From: JACDDK01 sp041747155
GTDB taxonomy: Bacteria > Actinomycetota > Rubrobacteria > Rubrobacterales > Rubrobacteraceae
Reading direction: 5' to 3'
DNA: 13,676 bases
Assembly: GCA_041747155.1 (NCBI GenBank)
Contig: JBGTFQ010000181.1
Span: 1-13,676, forward strand
Shown: positions 1 through 7,556 of the stretch, in pieces
Position numbering within the stretch: position 1 is the first letter of the stretch
Layout of the letters: each line of letters starts with the position of its first letter
Translations under genes and position numbers: made by a program
Notes under the pieces: generated by a model
The model's input: only the letters and a program-made list of their open reading frames with translations
Database searches by the model: none
Told to the model about the DNA's origin: nothing

Positions 1-134
1 AAATGCCAGTACGGATGAACGAGCTCACCCCACCAGAAGCCGATCGGCCAACCGGTCTGTTCCGAGACCGCCGGGTTCGAGGCCACGATGAGGATCTTCT
101 TCGCCGTACCAAGGGTGTCGATTGCTTGAGCCAT
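1..134 (-). CDS. DJ-1/PfpI-family protein, N-terminal part (runs off the left edge)
   Basis: The first 44 residues read leftward from an ATG at 134-132. After a short lead (MAQAIDTLGTAK) comes a hydrophobic strand KILIVASN, then a Gly-Phe-Trp-Trp-Gly-Glu-Leu segment (residues 31-37) and a Pro-Tyr-Trp. This is the N-terminal signature of DJ-1/PfpI proteins close to Hsp31-like chaperones/glyoxalases, in which the Glu of the GFW..E segment lies near the active site. The catalytic cysteine would lie beyond the window, so activity cannot be judged. An AAAGGA ribosome binding site sits about nine bases before the ATG. The family acts in the cytoplasm, in carbonyl-stress defence or as chaperones. 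There is no visible link to the other genes here. Family call fairly sure, function open. Confidence 0.8.
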   Translation of the reverse strand, partial: MAQAIDTLGTAKKILIVASNPAVSEQTGWPIGFWWGELVHPYWH

Positions 135-881
135 GTTCTCATTTCCTTTGTGATCGCTGGTTGTTGTTTTCCAGATTGAACAGCTTCTCGGTATCCTTGA
201 TCAATACATTTGAAACTGCTGTGATAATAGGACTTTACTCCAGCCAAAAACGCCGCGCACCACCCAAATGGCTAGTTTCTGGTGAAATCCCCCTTTATCC
301 CAGTGCTCGACGTGCTTGAGTGGAGATAATACAGGTCAACAAGAATAGACAGTATCAACGTACAAGCTCTTGACTTTATCGGCGACTCATTAGGACGATA
401 GACCAAGTTTAAGCTGGCTTCCGCCAAGTCTGGCTCCGCCTAGACGTTGCACTATTTTTGGCTAGGTCTGATGAGCGTATCTCCTGTCATCCCATCGCTG
501 AATTGCGCTCCTTGCTACGGCCGATCCGCGACAGCGACGATCTTCATCAGCCCGAGTACGGAGTCTCACGCCGGAGTATTTCGGATAGCAGAACCCGACC
601 TCGCGGACCAAGGACGTCCAAGAAGGTCCCTCTCCCCGCCCGCCCGCGGTCCGCATATCTATCCAGGCTTGTAACATCGACTTGTTTTCGACCCCGAAAG
701 CGGCCCCTTCGGACTTCCCGGGCGCCCAAACATTGCATAACCATTCACCGAGAGGCATAACAATCCGGCTAGTTTCCGAGAATCAATGCTCTCGGAAGGT
801 GGCGAGAATAGCATCGTCGATATCTCATAAAGCACTTCTGCGTTGCTTTTAACCCTCTCTCCACCCTCATATACCCATATA
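135..881. other. Gene-free stretch left of the winged-helix gene
   Basis: About 750 bases in which I find no gene with a ribosome binding site or recognisable protein. GC-rich open frames exist between about 450 and 760 on both strands, but they are mutually overlapping and Arg/Pro/Ser-rich, as expected from composition alone. Contents worth noting are an imperfect tandem repeat at 415-445 (unit TGGCTTCCGCCAAGTC, then TGGCTCCGCCTAGAC), a hairpin at 774-797 and the start of a nine-G run at 882. The part nearest 134 must carry the promoter of the leftward DJ-1/PfpI gene, but no convincing -35/-10 pair stands out. Confidence 0.5.
774..797. repeat. Perfect 8-bp inverted repeat (hairpin)
   Basis: Arms TTCCGAGA (774-781) and TCTCGGAA (790-797) are perfectly complementary around an 8-base loop. 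No T-run follows on either strand, so it is not a typical intrinsic terminator. It lies about 95 bases upstream of the promoter of the winged-helix gene and could be an operator or a remnant. Function unknown. Confidence 0.5.
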
Positions 882-931
882 GGGGGGGGGTCGACAAACC
901 CTTATGATGGGGGTACTATATATCTTGTCGA
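882..931 (+). promoter_or_regulatory. Promoter of the winged-helix gene, with G9 tract and flanking inverted repeat
   Basis: A -35 like TCGACA (891-896) and a -10 like TACTAT (914-919) are separated by exactly 17 bases, and transcription would start near 926. Nine consecutive G (882-890) abut the -35. TCGACAA (891-897) and TTGTCGA (925-931) form a perfect 7-bp inverted repeat that brackets the core promoter, one arm covering the -35 and the other the probable start point. This arrangement is typical of an operator for a DNA-binding repressor, possibly the product of the gene just downstream. The promoter call rests on spacing and partial consensus matches; the operator role is inference. Confidence 0.55.
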
Positions 932-957
932 AGCAAAAAACCAGAACGGAGATCATG

Positions 958-1455
958 ATGGAAACAACGGACAGAATACACAACTTGCCAGTTCCGGAGC
1001 GGTTTTTACCGCTCATGACGAGGACACTGGCAGACGCGTATGGGGACGAAGACGCTTCGGGAAACAACCAGACCGATACCCCCCAGAAGAGTCCACTAGA
1101 GGGGGGGTCAGAGGTGGAATGGACGAAAGATGAGGTAGTGCGCGCATACCGCGAGGCGACACCCGCGTTGCGAGCAGCTTTCGACTACCTCGCGGATCAT
1201 CCGGAGCCCGAGATAGTCAAAACTCTTGAGCTTGCGCGCACGGTCTACCCGAACGACAATGACGTTGACGCAAGGAACAGGCTGTACGGTGTGCTTGGCG
1301 GTTTCGGGGCGAAGGCAGTGAACTGGTATGGGAAGAAGAAGTGGTTCTTCTTCGCTGACCGGGAGCGCATGGGCGATGGGTCAGCCGGACGCATGGTCTA
1401 CGTTATGCCAGCCGATAAGTCTGCGTGGCTACGGGAGGCCAGTGGGCGCGAGTAG
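958..1455 (+). CDS. Winged-helix-like protein of unknown function (165 aa)
   Basis: I start the gene at the ATG at 958, six bases after GGAG (948-951). An ATG at 955 is also possible, but the in-frame ATG at 904 lies inside the promoter and is unlikely. Residues 1-55 are hydrophilic and probably disordered (many Asn, Gln, Asp, Gly). Residues 57-150 look like one compact domain: helix ALRAAFDYLADHPE, a helix with ARTVYPNDNDVDARNRLYG, then VLGGFGAKAVNWYGKKKWFF and a closing strand RMVYVM. The order 'helix, LADHP, helix, GVLGGFG, YGKKKW, strand' resembles small actinobacterial winged-helix domains of the DUF6416 type, so DNA binding is plausible. No enzyme motif is seen. It may regulate itself through the inverted repeat around its promoter. 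The fold is a moderate-confidence guess and the function is unknown. Confidence 0.6.
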   Translation: METTDRIHNLPVPERFLPLMTRTLADAYGDEDASGNNQTDTPQKSPLEGGSEVEWTKDEVVRAYREATPALRAAFDYLADHPEPEIVKTLELARTVYPNDNDVDARNRLYGVLGGFGAKAVNWYGKKKWFFFADRERMGDGSAGRMVYVMPADKSAWLREASGRE

Positions 1456-1487
1456 CCATCACACATCCTCTCCTATCTCTCGATAGC

Positions 1488-1520
1488 GAGCCCCGGCCTA
1501 TGCAGCCGGGGCTCTTCGTT
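1488..1520. terminator. Hairpin terminator between convergent genes
   Basis: A perfect 10-bp GC-rich stem, GAGCCCCGGC (1488-1497) with GCCGGGGCTC (1505-1514), has a 7-base loop and is followed on the + strand by TTCGTT. It lies 33 bases after the stop of the winged-helix gene. The convergent leftward gene stops at 1557, so the hairpin may end transcripts from both sides, though only the + side has some T residues after the stem. Confidence 0.75.
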
Positions 1521-1556
1521 GCAGGTGGCTACGAGGATCGCAGAATGCTTTGAAGA

Positions 1557-1913
1557 CTACTCACAAACCAATTCGCGCACCTGCTTTAGCAATTCTACTT
1601 CTGTTCCCGTTGACCTTTCACGGAGCAGCTCATCTTCATCCTCACCTGGGTAGAGAGCAGCCTCCAGTACCTCGGCTATCGGACTGCCAAGCCTATAGAG
1701 ACGAACCATCTCGTTCTGATCATTGGGCAACTCCTCCGGGTGATGTCCAAGTCCCAGGCCACTCAAGCTCTCGCTAATGCCCCGCAGAACATGTACACCC
1801 AAACGTCCCTTTCCAGCAGCATCCCTCACGGAATACATGTAAAGCGACAACACCCCATCGTTGTCGTCAACAGCCTTGCCGATCTCCACCATATTGGAAA
1901 ACTCATCTTTCAA
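1557..1913 (-). CDS. Protein of unknown function (118 aa), TTG start
   Basis: I place the start at the TTG at 1913-1911, which is preceded by a strong AAGGGGGGAC ribosome binding site. The frame opens further upstream to an ATG at 1958, but that lies on the -10 box of the gene's own promoter, so the longer form would not be transcribed. The product is acidic and soluble, with no signal peptide or membrane segment. Residues 7-50 read like a small alpha/beta unit (MVEIGKAVDDNDGVLSLYMY, then a helix), and 70-118 are mostly helical with an acidic EDEDELLRER stretch and a Cys next to the C-terminus. I do not recognise the family. It stands alone, convergent with the winged-helix gene. The gene itself is well supported by promoter, ribosome site and terminator. 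Confidence 0.6.
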   Translation of the reverse strand: MKDEFSNMVEIGKAVDDNDGVLSLYMYSVRDAAGKGRLGVHVLRGISESLSGLGLGHHPEELPNDQNEMVRLYRLGSPIAEVLEAALYPGEDEDELLRERSTGTEVELLKQVRELVCE

Positions 1914-1949
1914 TTTCTGTCCCCCCTTTTTCTGTATCTTGTAAGTTAT

Positions 1950-1978
1950 ATTGTACACGGTTTTATATCTAAAAACAA
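1950..1978 (-). promoter_or_regulatory. Promoter of the 118-aa protein gene
   Basis: Read leftward, a -35 TTGTTT (1978-1973) and a -10 TACAAT (1955-1950, five of six to consensus) are spaced by exactly 17 bases. The start codon follows 36 bases after the -10, leaving room for the ribosome site. The -35 overlaps one arm of the inverted repeat at 1968-2051, so it may be controlled by a protein bound there. Confidence 0.65.
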
Positions 1979-2051
1979 GGCTGTTTTAAATATAATTCTA
2001 CGTCTAATAAACATCCTTAAAACCAGCCTTCTTTATCTTTCTATTTTTAGA
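1968..2051. repeat. Nested AT-rich inverted repeats beside a promoter
   Basis: Inner arms AAGGCTGTTTTAA (1977-1989) and TTAAAACCAGCCTT (2017-2030) pair over 13 bases with one bulged base, around a 27-base spacer. Outer arms TCTAAAAA (1968-1975) and TTTTTAGA (2044-2051) are also perfectly complementary. A further small dyad, AAAACA-AGGC-TGTTTT (1972-1987), lies on the left arm. The block is much richer in A+T than its surroundings and abuts the leftward promoter at 1950-1978. On the + strand the right inner arm is followed by a T-rich stretch, so a terminator-like role is conceivable but the loop is long. Operator or recombination remnant are alternatives. Confidence 0.5.
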
Positions 2052-2227
2052 AGCAAAACTAGAGGCAATGTCTGGATTCTGCTGCGTGTAGCAGTGACCC
2101 CGTCTCAGGGCCTAGAAGAGGGTCTTAACGGCGTCACGGCGGCCAAAGGCGCACGCGGTAGAATATAAAGATAGATTCCTTCTTGTGATGCGACTTAACA
2201 AACGGACACAAACGGGCCATCTAGTGT

Positions 2228-3658
2228 TTGTGGAATGAAAACGGAGGTCCCCTCTGGTGCGGCCAAAAGGGCTGCGTGAAGTTGGCGGACAAAGACTCCT
2301 TGGACATCTCGCGTCTGGACGAGCTGGAGGAGCCGACCTCCCTGATTGCGCTTAGGAACACTCTCGGCGAGATGTTACCGCGGGTTGATCTGCCCGAGTT
2401 ACTCCTGGAGATGCACGAGAGGAGCACGTTCGCCGACGCCTTCACCCACGTCGCCGAAGGCGGTCATCGCGTAGAGGACCTTCACGAGAGCGTTTGTGCC
2501 GTCCTCGTGGCCGAGGCATGTAACGTAGGGCTTGAGCCACTGGTCGAGCCTGGCAACCCGGCCCTTACCAAGAGCCGACTATCCTGGGTGCAACAGAACT
2601 ACTTCCGCACCGACACCCTTACTGAAGCCAACGCCTGTTTAGTAGACACGCAAGCCGGCATACTCCTCACAGAGGTCTGGGGTGGCGGAGAGCTCGCTTC
2701 GGTGGATGGTCTGCGCTTCGTGGTTCCGGTGCGGACCATAAACGCAGGCCCCAATCCCAAATACTTTGGCCGTGGCCGTGGAATCACGTACCTCAACTAC
2801 GTCAGCGACAAATCTACCGGCTTGCACGGCATGGTCGTCCCTGGCACCCTGCGGGACTCTCTGTTCGTACTGGACGGCCTGCTGGAGAACCGCACGAGTC
2901 TTGAGCCGGTCGAGGTGACATCTGACTCGGCTTCATATTCCGACGTGATATTCGGCATCTTCGCTCTCCTCGGTTACCAGTTCAGCCCGCGCCTGGCAGA
3001 TGTCGGCGAGACCCGTTTCTGGCGCATCGAGAAAAACGCTGATTATGGGCCCTTGAACGGTATCTCCCGCAACCGGATAAAGGTAGAGTTGATCGCCGAA
3101 AACTGGGACGAGCTCCTGAGGGTGGCCGGCTCCCTCAAACTGGGTACGGTCACCGCCTCGGAGTTCGTCCGTACCCTGCAAGCCGGCTCCCGTACCTCGA
3201 CCATCGCCGCCGCCATCGCAGAGTTGGGACGCATCGCCAAAAGTCTCTCACTTCTCTCGTATGTAGACGATAAAGCACACCGTAGGAGGATACTCGTCAA
3301 ACTCAATCATCACGAGAAGCGCCACGAGCTCGCCCGCAAGATCTTCCAGGGCCAGCGGGGGGAAGTGAGGAAGCGTTACCGAGAAGGACAAGAGGACCAG
3401 CTCGGCGCGTTGGGATTGGTGGTCAACGCGGTCTGCCTGTTCAACAGCCTGTATCTGGACGAGTCAGTCCGACACTTGCGAGAAGAGGGCGAACAAGCGG
3501 CCGAGGAGGACCTTGCCCGGGTATCGCCGCTAGCAAGGGAGCACGTGCGGGTTCTTGGCCGCTACCACTTCACCCTGGACGAAACGGTGGCTGGAGGCGG
3601 GTTGCGCCCTTTGCGGGATCCAGGAGAAATAGACGAGCACGAGTTCCCGCTGCCCTAA
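2228..3658 (+). pseudogene. tnpA: Tn3-family transposase, N-terminally truncated
   Basis: The frame encodes the C-terminal half (up to 476 aa) of a Tn3-family transposase; intact enzymes are about 950-1000 aa. Family-like sequence begins near residue 17 (VKLADKDSLDISRLDELEEP). Typical blocks follow: VAEACNVGLEPL (94-105), SVDGLRFVVPVRTINAGPNP (158-177), GLHGMVVPGTLRDSLFVLDG (198-217), GYQFSPRLADVGETRFWRI (249-267) and GQRGEVRKRYREGQEDQLGA (375-394). The likely DDE triad is D160, D233 and E363, spaced 73 and 130 residues apart, as in Tn3/Tn4430 enzymes. The N-terminal DNA-binding part is absent: an in-frame stop lies just upstream and nothing transposase-like precedes it. No good ribosome site precedes the nominal TTG at 2228. 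No resolvase is present. I read it as a dead transposon remnant marking a recombination point. Confidence 0.85.
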
Positions 3659-3896
3659 TCCGGACAACCTGTCCTCTAGCTCCACGGGTCAAGAACTCCA
3701 GAGATAGCGCGTTGCCGACCAAGCCCTGCTTGCATAGAATTGCTAGTGAAACTTAGCGTAAGATCCTGCGCGGTTGCTACTCGTACTCCATAACTGCCTA
3801 TAGAATAGACCATCGCAGTCCGCAGGCGATGATAGTGTCTGGTCAACTCTGGTCGTCCTGTAGCTTGAGTAGCGCCGGTATCTGACGAACAGAGGG
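3659..3896. other. Gap between transposase remnant and PLD-helicase stop
   Basis: No gene seen. It holds the probable right-end motif of the transposon (3751-3789) and a weak stem CATCGC/GCGATG (3811-3816 with 3826-3831). That stem lies 66-86 bases beyond the stop of the leftward PLD-helicase gene, but it lacks a clear T-run and would be a poor terminator. Confidence 0.4.
3751..3789 (+). repeat. Possible right terminal repeat of the Tn3-family remnant
   Basis: About 95 bases after the transposase stop lies CTTAGCGTAAGATCCTGCGC (3752-3771). The reverse complement contains TACGCTAAG, the conserved inner block of terminal repeats in several Tn3-family elements such as Tn5393. The expected outer CCCC tip is not clear, and no partner copy of TACGCTAAG was found to the left of the transposase in the window. 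This fits a one-ended remnant. Recalled from family knowledge, so only tentative. Confidence 0.35.
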
Positions 3897-6800
3897 TTAA
3901 GTCCGACGCACCGCCTCGCTAATAACGACCCGAGGCGTGAGATCGGCCCCGGTCCTTCGGCGTCGCTCCCTTCCCTCACCCCTCGTCTCACCAAGTCGGT
4001 ACTTAGTGTAAATCTTCTCCAACGCCTCAATCAGATCATCCCCGGATAGTTTCGCTTTGTGAATGGGGTTCAACTCACGCCTGGCAGCCATATTTGTCTC
4101 GAACTGAAACACTTCCTCCAGGCGCTCTATCCTCACTCGGCGTTCCTCAGAACCTAGCTGCCCATACAGTTTCTGGAGCTCCTTTAGCAGGTATCTCTGG
4201 GCGTTTGGCAACTCGGCCTGGCTAGATCTCTGGGCGCTGACCCTCTTCAAGTGCTCCGTGAAGCTTGCCTTCGCTGCGGCCACGGCAGCGTTGTGTCCGG
4301 CCGGCACCGGAACACCTTTCTCGGGCTTTTCACACTGAAGGGTGCTCAGGAACTGCTGGGTCGAGATCTCGCCAGCCTCCCCTGCAGCGTCCACTGCATA
4401 GAAGCGCCGGTAGTCTCCGGCCCGGCAGAAGACATAAGTACCGCTCTCCTCTTCCCCACTCCCTCGACGCCCCGACCTTAGCGAGTCCCTGCGGGCGGCC
4501 CGGATGCCATCTCGCAGGGAGGTGATCCGATCGAACTCATCCGGATCCTCCTCGCGCATCTGCCGAAACATCTCCACGGCCTCCCCAAGGTCCACCAGTT
4601 CCTCTTCTTCCGGACCTCCCTCGTCGAACAACCCGAGTACCTGCTGGTCACCGAAGAGGCCCAGGACCTGCTGACCCCCATCTTCAGCTCCGTAGATAGC
4701 GTAGAGAGCCTTCTCGTTTACCTGCTCCGATGGGTCCAGGATCTTCCCATCCTCACCTATCGTCTCCTGTATCTCCTTGATTCTCTGCTGCAACTTTTCT
4801 CTTAGCCCCAGGTTCTCCTCTATCCCGACTTCGGGCAAAAAGTTGTAGCCGTAGATCTCTTCGAAGGTAGTCCCTATGCGGTCTATACGGCCGAAGCGCT
4901 GAATAAGCCTGACCGGGTTCCAATGCAGATCATAGTTGATGATCCGGTCACAGTCCTGGAGGTTCAAACCCTCGGAGAGCACGTCGGTAGCTATGAGCGT
5001 CGAGAGCTCGGTGTCTCCCGGTCCAAATCTAAACTCGGGGTTGGAGTTGGGAGAGAAACGCCCCACGGCCCGCTCCTTGCTCTTGTCCCCGGAGAAGATC
5101 ACATCTATGTCATCTCGCCGGCGGCCGTCAGTCCCCACGGGGTTGATATTCTCGTGCAGGTAGCGGGCCGTATCAGCGTACTGGGTGAAGATAAGCACCT
5201 TACCGTCCCTCACACCGGGCTTTGCCAGCTCCTCCTTCAAACGCTGCAGCTTGGCGTCCTCTTCGGGGATTATTGGCTCGACGAGCGTGAGTATCTCCTC
5301 TAAGAGCTCCATGTCATGGCGAACGTCGCCGACCAGGCTCTCCGCGTCAAAGTCCTCGACGTCATAGGTGTCAGTGTCTCCGGACGCTCCGAGGGCCTGC
5401 AGAAGCTCCCCTTCGGACTCCGCATCTCCCCCAACGTACGAGGAGTTGAGGATGCGCTTGGCTTTCTTGCCCGCCGGCAGCTTGCCGCCTTCGACGGCCA
5501 CAACGAATCCCCTGTGGGCCGAGAGCAGCCTCCGGACGGTGGCCCGGAACGCCTCCACACTAGACTCGAATCGCTTGAAGAGCAGGACCCGCATCAGGCC
5601 CCGCAACGTACCACCGGCCTGTCTCAGCTCCCGGTAACGGGTCTCATCCTGCTTATCGGGGAGCACGTAGTCGCCCACACCGTACCGGGCGTAGGTGAGC
5701 TGGGCTCCATCTTCAGAAAGCCCGTTGTTGCCCCCTGCTGCGTGGCCGAGGTAGCCCCGCAGCTTGTCATAGAGGCCGTTGTAGGAGGCCTCTATGCTGT
5801 ACTCGACCGTGGCGAGGCGTCTCTTCGGGAAAAACTGCTTCTCACCGTTCACGAGCACGTAGGCTTTCTTGTCTCCTCGCTGGTAGGCATCGAAGTTTGA
5901 CGAGTCTAGGCGTTCTTCCGTCTCCGAATCCCGACCGTACCAGCGCAGGACGTGGTTGCGGGTGCGCCGGATCAGGACGTTGGATAGGAGATCCGGGAGT
6001 GCTCTGTCTCCCCGCTCGACCATCTTGAAGTATTCACGGAGATCCAACGGGTCAACGGGCAACGTCACGGCCCCCTGCCGCTGGAAGAGCTTTAGCTGGT
6101 TGAAGACATCCTCAGCATCCTTGTTTCGGGGAGTGGCCGTGAGCAGGCACGCTTTCCGTCCGCCCACGGATAGGAACTCGTCGAGAAGCCTATAGCGCTG
6201 GATGTCGTCGTTGCGGAAGTTGTGGCTCTCGTCTATTAGCACGAAGTCCCGGTCGCGGTACTTGGAGTCGTCAACGAGAAGATTCCGCATCCCGTCCTTA
6301 TCCTCGATGAGCTGGCTCTGGGAGAGAACCCTGGCGTTCAGTTCGTAGCGCTCGTTGTACTGCTCCCACATCTCTACGAGGGACTTGGGGCAGATGATGA
6401 GAGGCCGCGCCCGCTCAGTCTGCTCGAAGTATTTCACGATTGCCGAGCCTATGTAGCTCTTCCCGAGGCCTACCACGTCGGCCACGAAAGCGCCGTGGTG
6501 CTCCTGGATGATGTTCACCGCCTGGCGAAAAGCAACCCTCTGGAAGTCTGCGAGCTTGCCGACTATCTCATCCGCCGCCAGGACATCGGTCTTCTGCTCC
6601 CCTTCGAGCCGGTCCTTGACGAGCTCGTAGAGGGCCTTCATGTAGATGTCGTATGGTAAGGGAGTAGCTGCGGCCCAGGACCTCTGCATCTCGCTCATCA
6701 GGGCCTCGTCGAAGTCCTCGGCCTCATCCCAGAGTTCCTCGAACCACTCCTTTAGCTGCGCGTGATTCTCAGACCCCGTTACCTCGACGTTTAGCTCCGT

Positions 6801-7355
6801 GTTGCTGCTCACGCCCGAGAGGCTGAAGTTGGAGGAGCCTACAATCGCCATGCCCGGAAGGGCTTGCACGACCTCGTTGCCGTTCGCGTTGTAGAGCTTA
6901 CGGTGGTCGAAGATGTAGGCTTTGGCGTGCATCGTACCCCTGGTGTAGACGCGGACCTTTAGACGTTCCTCCTCGATTAGGCGCACGAGGAGCTTGACCA
7001 GCCTCTCACCCTCGTCGGTCTGATCCATCACCTCAAGGGCCGAGCCCACGCTATATGCGGTGGCGGTGGCCCTCTTCTTCGACTCGCGGCGGTTTATATC
7101 CTCGTCATCCTCGATGACCCGCGCGACTGTCTCCAGGCGCCTGTAGCCTTCAGCGAGCTGGTCTATGGTCTCGCGGTTGGTGGTGTTGCCAATCAGGAGG
7201 TAGATCTCCCCCACTCCCTCAAGCGCGTCAGCTACGCTTTCCAGGCCGGAGATAAAGAAATAGCCTACGGCGAAGCGGGCGGAGCCGGTGGAGTGAAGGA
7301 TCTCCTGGATGCGACCCTGGAGTTTGACCTTGCGGTTGTCTATGAGGTCGCTCAC
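3897..7355 (-). CDS. Phospholipase D nuclease-SF2 helicase fusion (1152 aa), probable restriction subunit
   Basis: Residues about 10-215 are a phospholipase-D-type domain with a full HxK(x4)D motif (H143, K145, D150) and GSSN (N176), the usual active site of metal-independent PLD nucleases, which generally work as dimers. Residues about 265-470 are the first helicase lobe: Q-motif-like FQRVAFRQA, Walker A GLGKS (296-300, K299), DESH (375-378) and TATP (406-409). Residues about 715-850 are the second lobe, with IFTQY, ATDVLSEGLNLQ (789-800) and QRFGRIDRIG (819-828), close to SNF2/RapA-type motors. The rest is helical, with a basic tail. Start GTG at 7355; the frame is closed by a stop upstream and GGGA lies five bases before it. 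Fusions or pairs of PLD nuclease and helicase occur in ATP-dependent restriction systems (NgoAVII and CglI use a PLD nuclease with a separate helicase-like ATPase; DISARM has separate PLD and helicase proteins). With the methyltransferase at 9617-12673 this probably cuts unmodified DNA. Confidence 0.85.
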   Translation of the reverse strand: MSDLIDNRKVKLQGRIQEILHSTGSARFAVGYFFISGLESVADALEGVGEIYLLIGNTTNRETIDQLAEGYRRLETVARVIEDDEDINRRESKKRATATAYSVGSALEVMDQTDEGERLVKLLVRLIEEERLKVRVYTRGTMHAKAYIFDHRKLYNANGNEVVQALPGMAIVGSSNFSLSGVSSNTELNVEVTGSENHAQLKEWFEELWDEAEDFDEALMSEMQRSWAAATPLPYDIYMKALYELVKDRLEGEQKTDVLAADEIVGKLADFQRVAFRQAVNIIQEHHGAFVADVVGLGKSYIGSAIVKYFEQTERARPLIICPKSLVEMWEQYNERYELNARVLSQSQLIEDKDGMRNLLVDDSKYRDRDFVLIDESHNFRNDDIQRYRLLDEFLSVGGRKACLLTATPRNKDAEDVFNQLKLFQRQGAVTLPVDPLDLREYFKMVERGDRALPDLLSNVLIRRTRNHVLRWYGRDSETEERLDSSNFDAYQRGDKKAYVLVNGEKQFFPKRRLATVEYSIEASYNGLYDKLRGYLGHAAGGNNGLSEDGAQLTYARYGVGDYVLPDKQDETRYRELRQAGGTLRGLMRVLLFKRFESSVEAFRATVRRLLSAHRGFVVAVEGGKLPAGKKAKRILNSSYVGGDAESEGELLQALGASGDTDTYDVEDFDAESLVGDVRHDMELLEEILTLVEPIIPEEDAKLQRLKEELAKPGVRDGKVLIFTQYADTARYLHENINPVGTDGRRRDDIDVIFSGDKSKERAVGRFSPNSNPEFRFGPGDTELSTLIATDVLSEGLNLQDCDRIINYDLHWNPVRLIQRFGRIDRIGTTFEEIYGYNFLPEVGIEENLGLREKLQQRIKEIQETIGEDGKILDPSEQVNEKALYAIYGAEDGGQQVLGLFGDQQVLGLFDEGGPEEEELVDLGEAVEMFRQMREEDPDEFDRITSLRDGIRAARRDSLRSGRRGSGEEESGTYVFCRAGDYRRFYAVDAAGEAGEISTQQFLSTLQCEKPEKGVPVPAGHNAAVAAAKASFTEHLKRVSAQRSSQAELPNAQRYLLKELQKLYGQLGSEERRVRIERLEEVFQFETNMAARRELNPIHKAKLSGDDLIEALEKIYTKYRLGETRGEGRERRRRTGADLTPRVVISEAVRRT

Positions 7356-7417
7356 CGCGGTCCCGTCGCCTTCTCGCTGTCCGCTCTTACCAGGATGTCC
7401 AAATTAACCACAGTCAG

Positions 7418-7549
7418 TTATTTTTTGCCCTTCGATGAGCGGCCCGAACTCGTAGATTTTCTGGACCCGGAATCTTTGGATGCCCCTCGGGCCTTAGTTG
7501 CAGGCGATTTTGGAGCGACTTGGCCTCCTGTTTTGCGCTGTTTGCCCAT
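7418..7549 (-). CDS. Tiny Lys/Ser/Gly-rich basic protein (43 aa), second of a pair
   Basis: Begins at an ATG at 7549-7547, seven bases after the stop of the preceding tiny gene, and ends with TAA at 7420-7418. The product is strongly basic and low in complexity: MGKQRKTGGQVAPKSP at the start, SSGRSSKGKK at the end, with no hydrophobic core. No Shine-Dalgarno sequence is visible, so translation would depend on coupling to the gene before it. It shares composition, a VAPK motif and a Ser-Ser-Lys tail with that neighbour, suggesting a duplicated pair. It sits between the membrane protein and the PLD-helicase in the same direction. A disordered nucleic-acid- or membrane-binding peptide is possible. 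It could also be non-coding sequence that happens to stay open. Confidence 0.4.
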   Translation of the reverse strand: MGKQRKTGGQVAPKSPATKARGASKDSGSRKSTSSGRSSKGKK

Positions 7550-7556
7550 TTATTTC

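Noticed and set aside
462..758. Leftward 98-aa open frame and overlapping rightward frames
   Set aside because: No ribosome binding site, mutually overlapping frames in GC-rich sequence, no recognisable protein; treated as non-coding.
904..957. Upstream ATG at 904 as start of the winged-helix gene
   Set aside because: It lies inside the core promoter, before the likely transcription start, and has no ribosome site; the ATG at 958 (or 955) follows GGAG.
1914..1958. ATG at 1958 as start of the 118-aa protein
   Set aside because: It overlaps the -10 box of the gene's own promoter; the TTG at 1913 has a strong ribosome site.
3811..3831. Stem CATCGC/GCGATG as terminator of the PLD-helicase transcript
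   Set aside because: Only six base pairs, with no T-run following; too weak to call.
5316..5900. Rightward 194-aa frame inside the PLD-helicase gene
   Set aside because: Antisense to a strongly supported gene; composition and lack of motifs fit a shadow frame.
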